NCBI GenBank assembly: GCA_930367215.1
Contig: OV884057.1
Span: forward strand, 260,046,339-260,110,338
DNA length: 64,000 nucleotides
Source of the DNA: Pollenia angustigena
Taxonomy: Eukaryota > Arthropoda > Insecta > Diptera > Polleniidae
Direction: 5' to 3'
Part shown: in pieces, positions 56,468 to 64,000 of the stretch
Layout of the letters: each line of letters opens with the position of its first letter
Position numbering within the stretch: the first letter of the stretch is position 1
The notes under the pieces: generated by a model
Seen by the model: the letters and a program-made list of their open reading frames with translations, nothing else
Database searches by the model: none
Told to the model about the DNA's origin: nothing
Position numbers and translations under genes: made by a program

Positions 56468-57451
56468 ATCATTAGCAGGGAAACCACAAATAGGCAATTG
56501 CATGTTTTTCCTTGTGCGTTTTAGAGCTTTTTATGAATTTTGATATTGATTTGTTAGTGCATATTTTAGCATATTTTACCATTTTGCAGCATTTTTTAGT
56601 TTAAAGCGCATATTTTGCCTTTTTAATGCATATTTTGATACATATTCGATTTTTTTAGATGCCTCTTGCAATCTTTCGCAGCAAAAAAAATTTTTTTTTT
56701 TTCGAAATTCAGATAGCTTTTCTGTTTTAAATATCTATCTGTATACCTAACGTGTTGCTTAAATTTCGTTATCCACATTTAATTTTTACTCTAAAATGAA
56801 GACAAAGCAGGTTGTCTTTAAAAATAATTTTATTTTAAACTTTTATATTTTACATAAAAGCAAAAATTAAGAAAAAAACAATTATAAACTTACGTTTTTG
56901 GTGATGTCTGCAATACATAGAAATCTGAACCAATCTTTTAGTACACCGATCGATTGAAAATCCATTTTTAAATTGATTTAACGATGCCCGTCCATCGGTC
57001 CGGCTGGTTGTCTGTTCATGTTAACGATGTACATAATTTGATCAAATTTGGTAAATACATTTTACTTTAACCAAGGACGAAGCCTATGTAAACGGTGAGA
57101 ATCGGTTTTTAATTTAATGTATTCCCCATAAAAATTTCTTTCCAAACTAGACTCTTTGTGTACGTAAGCCATCAAATTAAGTTGGCATTTAGATAAAATT
57201 CGCCAAAAAAATATGTTAAAGCAGATTAAATTCTTTTTGAATTGGTCTGTTTACTATGTTGTTAAGGCGTTACAGATTATAATTTTAGTATTTTTTGGAA
57301 ATTATGAATATTTTGTTTTTAAATGAGTAAGTTTTAATTTGTTGTGCATATTTTAACCAATTTTGAGGGCATATTTTCGATTTTTTACTGCAAATTTAAT
57401 GCACATAAAACGAATTTTTTAGAGCATATTTCTGGTTTCCCTGATCATTAG
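56468..57451. mobile_element. Nonautonomous hAT element with 8-bp duplications
   Basis: The element 56476-57443 starts CAGGGAAACCACAAATA and ends, on the other strand, CAGGGAAACCAGAAATA. It is flanked by the identical 8-bp ATCATTAG (56468-56475 and 57444-57451). Eight-bp duplications and CAGGG ends are hAT hallmarks. Subterminal GCATATTTT motifs repeat many times near both ends and may be transposase-binding sites. No transposase coding. Confidence 0.9.
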
Positions 57452-57864
57452 TTATGAGATTGGAAAGTTGCTTAATGTTAATTCAGAATTAAGAGCAAAA
57501 TACACAAATTAAAATAGTACAAGGAAGCTAAACTGTATCTAAATTCGATAATTTCAAAGGAAGTAATTTCAATTTGGTTAAAACAAACACAACAATCTCC
57601 AATTTTCTTAAGGTACACCATAGACCACACAATATTTTTTATTGTTATTATTATTGTCGTTTTGTTCCACAATATTCACTTAGTTGCGCAATTTAAAAAA
57701 AAAAAATAAAAAATTTCGCCAGTTTTTATTAAATATTTAATATGCACGAGTTGTTTGTTGACATTCGAAACATGCGGTCGTTGTTCTAAAATTTAATATT
57801 ATTTTTTCACGTGCTAGTTTTTTGTAAAGTTTTCATTTTCAATTATTTTACATAACAATTGAAT

Positions 57865-59306
57865 ATGGCACCGAAACGTAAAAAATTCTAGTACCAACCC
57901 CAGATTTAAAGTTGGAAAGCCTTTACCAAGGACTGAGAATAACAGATTTCAGGTGCTATCCGACATGGAAGACGATGACAGCAGCGCAGAAGAAGGTGAA
58001 GTTAGTGAGGAGATAACAAACATTCCTCCAATAATTGTTGATATTGGTCATAAGTTCACAGATGTCTTAAAAATACTGGGTTTTAGCTCCAAGTACAAAC
58101 GTTTTTCATTTATTTTTAACAAAAAGTTCATTTAATTTTTACTGTCAAAAATTCAACACTATATTCCGTAATATCAAATAAATATTCAGTAATTTTGTAA
58201 AATTTTACTGTCAAAAATTCAACACCATATTCAGTAAAAACAATAAAATATTCAGTTATTTCATTAAATTTTCGTTTACTCCACAAAAAACCGAATTTCT
58301 AAAAAATACCAGACAGACACCTGTCCGCATGTTTTTCGTATAAGCGAGAGAGGGAGAATATTATTATTTACTTACCCTAATACACACGTTTGTTTTACTT
58401 TTGTTGTGCTGACCACGTTGTTTACAGAAAAACTCTCAATTATAAGATACCAGCAGCATGACCGATATGGCTTCGCAATTATTTTACTTTTAAAATTTGA
58501 TGTATTTAACTAAATTATTTTAACAAATAGAAAATGGGAATTGCTTACAAAAAACAAGCAATTCATTTTTTATAGATAAGTAAAAATTAATTTTTGGTAG
58601 TTAAATTATATAAAATAACTGAATATTTAATTGTTTTTACTGAATATGGTGTTGAATTTTTGACAGTAACATTTTATAAAATAACTGCATATTTATTTGT
58701 ATTTACGGAATATGTAAATAATTTTTTGACAATTAATTTATATAAGATAACTGAAAATTCATTTGGTGTTACGTAATTCGTGGTTGAATTTTTGACAGTA
58801 AAAATTAAATGAACTTTTCGTTGCTCTAAATTACATTTTTATTTAATTTAACATAAAGAAGAATTTATTTCAATCAACGGACAATATTAACTGCAACTGA
58901 AAATCCGTATTAATATGCACTTAGTTTTTTGAATAACCGTTAGAATCAGTTAAAAATAAATTTGCTTGGAATTTTAAATGTTTATTTATTTAAAAATGAC
59001 TGAACGGACTATTTCTTAAATAAACTACAGTCCGTTACTGTTATAATATTGTGAGTGTATAGGTACAAAAGTTATGCCAAATACATTGATTGATTTCAAT
59101 GAAGCTATTAAAAGACTTAAAAAGTGCAGGCAATAAATATTCCTTGTGCAGCAATAGCTAAATCGGGTCAAAGTAAATATAATGACGATTTGTCCAATGA
59201 TAGGCTCTTAGAAATATTCTTCGATGCAGTTGAAGCATTAGAAAAGTGTAAAAGCAAATATGACAAACTGCGCGTACTAGGAAATATGCTTAAACATGTC
59301 ATATAA
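57865..59306 (+). pseudogene. Jockey-like ORF1 (nucleic-acid-binding protein), deleted and interrupted
   Basis: Starts near ATG 57865 with MAPKRK. It carries NRFQVLSDMEDDDSSAEEGE and the IPPIIVD...KFTDVLKIL motif typical of Jockey ORF1. The MITE interrupts at about 58103. Coding resumes at 59060 (TKVMPNTLIDFNEAIKRLK), then an internal deletion removes the zinc-knuckle region. It ends with SNDRLLEIFFDAVEALEKCKS and LRVLGNMLKHVI at 59306. The overlap with the ORF2 start (59296) is normal for this family. Confidence 0.75.
58103..59057. mobile_element. CACTC-family MITE, copy B (left end missing)
   Basis: Matches 26817-27840 closely but lacks the first 80 bp. The right end AATATTGTGAGTG is followed by TA. 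It is inserted in LINE ORF1. Loss of the left end together with a few LINE bases implies a later deletion across the junction. Confidence 0.75.
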
Positions 59307-62300
59307 ACATGTAACAATGAATAGACTCAATGTTATGCTTTGGAACGCGCAAGGCATAACTAACCCAACTGCTATCTATCAGTTAGAATACATAATAAAT
59401 CAAAAAGCAATAGATGTTATTTTTATTAATGAAACTTTTTTAAAACAAAACCATAAGTTCAAGATGGCAAATTATAATGTTTACCGGCATGATCGATTGT
59501 CCCATGGAGCAGGTGTATTAATAGCAATTAAAAATACAATTCAACACCAATATGTATCAAATATTTCAACAGCAAATATTGAAAATGTTTCCATTATTAT
59601 CTATATTAATAACCGACCAATAAGATTCACATCAGCATATTGCCCACGATACTCCAGAAGCTTTATTGATGATATAAACAAAATCACCTCAACAACGTCT
59701 GAATTTTTTATTTTCGGAGACTTTAACGCACACCATACTAGTTGGAATTGTCAAGGAAATAACACTGCAGGTAGAAAACTATATAGCCATTAATTAAGCT
59801 CCAGTTATTACATTCACTCGTCCAGCACGTTCACTCGATTTGGTCAGCGCTCAACCGCAACACAAGCATCAGTTATTGATCTTCTTCTTACGAACTCGAC
59901 TTTAAATATTTCACGTATTGAAACTCATCCTGGTTTGTTAATCCAGTTACATGTCAAATCTATGGCTCAATTGTACAAGGAAAAGCACTTGTTCTTCTCT
60001 ACCATTTAGCAAATTGGAAAGCAATCAAAAAATGGGTAGATAATGAAATTCGAAGAAATAATTTATCTGAATCAAATATTGAATCGATTCTGGATAAAAT
60101 CACACAAATCACTCAAGAAGCTGCCAAAAAAGTTCCAGTTAAGGAGAAGCAAGTTTGGCAAAGAAAAATATCTCAAATAACTTTATACCCTATTGGACAA
60201 AGAAAAAGGTATGTACGCAAATTGCAAAGAACAAACAACGTCTCAGACAGACCTTACTTAATATCGGTTTTAAAATAGCTGAATATTTTAATTAACTACC
60301 ATGTGGCAAATGACAGAAATGACAACTGGAACAAATTTATTCAAAGGCTGCCACCCGGCAATAAAAAGTTCTGGCAACTAAATAGAGTAATAAGGGGGAA
60401 TTAATCTGGCGTAGGGGTTTTAGCAATAGATGGCGCTGAAGTGCGAAATAACGAAAGAAAAGCAAATATTGTCGCTGATGTCTTTGAACGATCTCACCAA
60501 ATTACTGATAACATATCGTCGAGCGCTGATCGCATGGTATCAAAGCACACTCATTGGTTAGACTTACAACCTATTCCTGAAAGTGTAACTGATGTGATGA
60601 CAACAGTGGATGAAGCTAAATTTTGTATTAATAAACAAAGAAATAAAATAGCACCTGGTATAGATGGTATAAAACCGATAATTTAAAAAAAAATGTCAAA
60701 TGAATTTGTAAGTATCGTTACCAAAATTTTTAATTGGTGCTTAAAACACGGTTACTTTCCAAAGCAATTTAAAATTGCTAGAGTTATACCAATAGTCAAA
60801 CCAGGAAAAGATAAAAAATCACCCCAAAGCTATCGTCCTATAAGTATGTTGAATGGTTTGGACAAAATTTTTGAAAATATCATACTAAATCGACTAAATG
60901 CATTTACAGAACAAAACAGTATCTTAACAAAGAACAGTTTGGTTTTAGGAGAGATCACTCAACGATACATCAAGTGAAAAGACTTGTAAATATAATAACT
61001 ACCAATAAAAATTATCGTAAAAGTACAGGAATAGTTTTCCTGGATATAGAGAAAGCTTTTGACTCTATATGGCACAATGGAATTATCTTCAAACTTAATA
61101 AATTTGGTTACCCTACATATTTACAAAAAATTATAAAAAGTTTTTTTTCTGAATGATACTTTGTGGTGAATGTAGATACCAAAAAATCTACTAAAAGGTC
61201 CATCCCTGCTGGTGTTCCCCAAGGGTCAATTTTGTCACCAACTTTGTACTCTATATATACCTCAGACTTCAAAGCACTAAGAAATCAAACAGCAGCCTTC
61301 TACGCAGATGATACTGCATTGATAACAAGTGGCAAACTTTCAAATGCAATAGTAAAAAATGTGAAAAATGCTGTAATCCATGCTGAAAAATATTTAACAA
61401 ATGGGAATTAAAATAAATCAGGGAAAAACTCAGGCAACGATTTTTCCATTCCGCAAATTACACTTTGAATGCAAGGAACTGAAATTCCACTACTCGACAC
61501 AGTAAAATACCTGGGAGTTGTCCTTGACAAAAAGCTGACGTTTAAGCAGCATGTTTTTCAAGCGGGAGACAAATCGCTAAAATGTGGAAGAGCTCTTTTC
61601 CCACTGCTAAATCAGAAATCGAAACTGAATCGTAAAAATAAAATTTTATTATACCGTATGTGTATACGGCCAATAATGACATACGGCTGCCAAGTTTGGT
61701 CAACAAAATGCGCCAAAACTTATCTTAAAAAGTTGCCGATTATCCAAAGTAAAAAATTAAAGATTATATCGTTAGCTAAAATGCAAAAAGACGTAACTAA
61801 CAAAAAATTCAAAATCAAGTTTTTGATTGATTTTTATGAATGCTATAAAACTACATGTCTTGACAAAATTTAACACTTCTGCGATCAAAAATTGCGCTTT
61901 TATTAACAAAAAACAAAGGGACGTAACTACAAGTTTTTTTTGTTTGATGTATGCAAAACGACGTAATTAGACATTTTTTTTCTAAGAAAATATAATGAAA
62001 TGGTTTTCTTAGAAAATTGGTTGAAGAATTCCATGGACGACTCATCAATGCATGTTCTTCTGACATGTTTATAGTTTTCACTTTACAAAGTTGTTTGCTT
62101 CTCCTTTAAAATTATATTTTTGTTAGTTATGTCTTTTTGCATTTTAGCTAACGATATTCAACCTTCGTAAAAAATTTTCTACTGCTCTGTTGCATACCAA
62201 CTACAAACAAGAATTGTAAAAACACTTTTTCGATAAAATAATAACAAGATTTGAAGACAGGAACAGGTCTTCAAGATTTGATTTAATTAGAAATTTGGAA

Positions 62301-62327
62301 AATTATCTAATTTTCTGCAACTTCTGA
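59296..62327 (+). pseudogene. Jockey-like ORF2: endonuclease and reverse transcriptase
   Basis: 59296-59793 encodes the AP-type endonuclease: MLWNAQGI, FINETFLK, YRHDRLSHGAGVLI, FIFGDFNAHHTSWNC. After broken frames (59800-60440) the RT follows. Its blocks are NKIAPGIDGI, ARVIPIVKPGKDKKSPQSYR, FLDIEKAFDSIWHNG, PAGVPQGSILSPTLY, catalytic FYADDTAL (Asp codons 61307-61312), VKYLGVVLDKKLTF and IMTYGCQVWS. The C-terminus, interrupted at 61769-62154, resumes FNLRKKFSTALLH and ends LIFCNF at TGA 62325-62327. At least six stops or shifts make it inactive. Confidence 0.9.
61767..62156. mobile_element. 386-bp MITE in LINE ORF2
   Basis: The element 61769-62154 has inverted ends TCGTTAGCTAAAATGCAAAA extending through AGACGTAACTAACAAAAA, flanked by TA. 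Joining the flanks restores the LINE reading frame, which confirms the boundaries. Inner GACGTAA repeats. No coding. Confidence 0.85.
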
Positions 62328-62446
62328 ACAGAAGATGTGAGAAGGAGTTAATAAAAAAATTTCTTTGACAACTCAATGGTTTTTTCCTATCTTTTTACCT
62401 AAATATGTACATATATATTTTAAAATGTGTTTTTAATGTAAACATA

Positions 62447-63244
62447 TACAGGTATCCCTTGATTTACACGGTACGTCTTTTACGCGATTTAGATTTTACA
62501 CGGATCCGTAATAGAAACCTTTTTTTGAATTACGCGCTTTTTTTTTGCGCGGTTTAAACAAAACACGCTCAAAAAATTATAATAATCTTTATTTTACGGG
62601 AATTGCAGCACTGTGATTCAAGAAATTTCATCAACTGTGTGCTAAAATAGATCTGCAGAAGTGCATACTGACATATTTTACAAAAATTACAAGATATTTT
62701 TTACAATGTACCTAAATTTTTTTGCATTAAAAACTGTAAATTTACTGCTTAATGGAAATTTTTACAGGTTACTGCAATTTTTTTTAGTAACCTGAAGATT
62801 TTTTAAATTTTTTCAGAAACCAGTAAAATTTTATTGGGTTTTAGTCAATTCGCCCTGGCTTAGTTTGTTTTTGACTATTTTACAAATGACATAATTTTCT
62901 TATATTTTTGATTTTAAATATTCAAATGTGTTTCAATAATTTTTTTTTCTCTTTTAATTCAAATCTTTTATAAAATTATAATAACAAAGATTTATACATA
63001 TCATTATAAAGAAATATCGTTTAATTTAAAATAAAATTTTAATTCTATATGTTTTTGATTAGCGCGGTTTTTGGGTCCAAAAATTAAATTTTGTATGCAT
63101 CGCATGTCTTGATTTACACGATATATTAAATTACTGGTCCCATGAGCGGAATTTGTACCAGTCCTGAACCTTGTTTTACACAAATTTGATTTACACGTGC
63201 TTTCTTCGGTCCCAACAGACCGCGTAAATCGAGGGTTACCTGTA
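62447..63244. mobile_element. 794-bp pogo/Tigger-like nonautonomous element in the LINE 3' UTR
   Basis: The element 62449-63242 has inverted ends CAGGTATCCCTTGATTTAC / CAGGTAACCCTCGATTTAC, flanked by TA. The pattern CAGxTxxCCCTCGATTTACGCG is typical of pogo-like elements. Subterminal TTTACACGG/TTTACGCG motifs repeat. No transposase. The interrupted 3' UTR repeat unit continues cleanly on both sides. Confidence 0.8.
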
Positions 63245-63639
63245 TAAGAAATTTATTTGTTGCAATACTTTTAGTAAAATCTCGAATATTGTAGATATTA
63301 AATATATATATATTTATCCAACATTTTTGATTTGTAAAATTATCTAATTTTCTGCAACTTCTGAAAAGAAGATGTAAGAAGGAGTTAATAAAAAAATTTC
63401 TTTGACAACTCAATGGTTTTTTCCTATCTTTTTACCTAAATATGTACATATACATATATTTTAAAATGTGTTTTTAATGTAAACATATATAAGAAATTTA
63501 TTTGTTGCGATACTTTTAGTAAAATCTCGAATATTGTAGATATTAAATATATATATTTATCCAACATTTTTCATTTTTCGAATTTATTCTATGAGCTAAA
63601 TTTCAGTTAGATTAAATAAAATAAAAAAAAAAAAAAATT

Positions 63640-64000
63640 TTATATGTACATATAAGTAAACAAATCCACCAACTCATGTGCGTATTTAACAATGATGGCA
63701 ACACATTGCCAAATATTTCTTTTTGCGCTATATACTAAATCAAAAGATTTTTTATTGTGACACCTATTAATATAATATTTACTCAGATGGGGCGAAAAAA
63801 AGTTGTGACATTCACCCCTCGAATGAAAGATATGTCAATAAAGTTTGTAAAACAGAAAAAAATGTTTTGTGCCACGCCCCAAAGTTAAAAACTTTTTATT
63901 TTTTATGTAGCGCCGCCATTTAAAGTCCGATTTCATCATATCGTTGTTCAATGTTTCACTATGGCTGCGTTTTTTGCCTTTGGTGACTTTTTATTCCGAC
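63640..64000. other. No gene visible
   Basis: AT-rich to the window edge. Nothing recognised. Confidence 0.45.

Larger units (their letters stand above)
57740..63636 (+). mobile_element. Near-full-length Jockey-like LINE, interrupted by three DNA elements
   Basis: It has a 5' region with start near 57740 (exact end uncertain), ORF1 at about 57865-59306, ORF2 at about 59296-62327, and a 3' UTR ending in poly-A (about 63623-63636). Insertions are a CACTC-family MITE at 58103-59057 in ORF1, a 386-bp TA-flanked MITE at 61769-62154 in ORF2, and a pogo-like element at 62449-63242 in the 3' UTR. The 3' UTR contains a tandem duplication of about 250 bp (62299-62448 plus 63245-63329, and 63336-63590). 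Target duplication not identified. Confidence 0.88.

Overview
This is a eukaryotic, very AT-rich and repeat-dominated window. It has no bacterial gene organisation. Introns cannot be followed, and I could defend only one weak candidate host exon. The mobile elements recognised (Ty1/copia with a copia-type primer site, Jockey-like LINEs, piggyBac, Transib, mariner, hAT, a Harbinger-like MITE, a Penelope-like element, tRNA-derived SINEs) are the usual content of an insect genome. I infer a fly (Diptera), possibly a calyptrate fly with a large genome, but the species cannot be read from the sequence. Essentially all recognisable protein coding belongs to transposable elements, and all of it is broken.

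Layout. 1-700: end of a Penelope-like element with a GIY-YIG domain, then a piggyBac transposase tail (about 985-1448). 2158-8177: a complete but dead copia element on the minus strand, with 182-bp LTRs and a 5-bp target duplication. It was later hit by a LINE fragment, a 1.27-kb TA-type MITE and a Harbinger-like MITE. 10.4-11.5 kb: a 5'-truncated Jockey-like LINE, sister to the one inside copia. 14.3-20.1 kb: piggyBac relics (one with TTAA duplications), a foldback element carrying another MITE, and dispersed repeats. 21561-24563: a complete Transib element, related to the RAG1 recombinase. 26.7-33.2 kb: palindromic MITEs, a large inverted repeat and a second copy of the 1.27-kb MITE. 36.3-41.2 kb: a nearly identical 2.49-kb tandem duplication. 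43.2-48.7 kb: two copies of an older repeat unit, each split by different insertions, with hammerhead-ribozyme-like ends. 51.1-53.5 kb: LINE and piggyBac relics and a GC-rich array that flips orientation. 56.5-57.4 kb: a hAT element with 8-bp duplications. 57.8-63.6 kb: a Jockey-like LINE with ORF1, ORF2 and 3' UTR, interrupted by three DNA elements.

The most notable object is the Transib element. Both ends begin with CACAGTG, the heptamer of vertebrate V(D)J recombination signals. They lie inside a perfect 5-bp duplication (CAATG), and a 17-bp box sits at exactly the same distance from each end. Its transposase still shows RAG1-like blocks but carries several stops and frameshifts.

Nested insertions often let the empty site be recognised from the interrupted element or from a sister copy, so the order of events can be read: copia, then LINE or MITE; repeat unit, then LINE, then MITE; repeat unit, then mariner.
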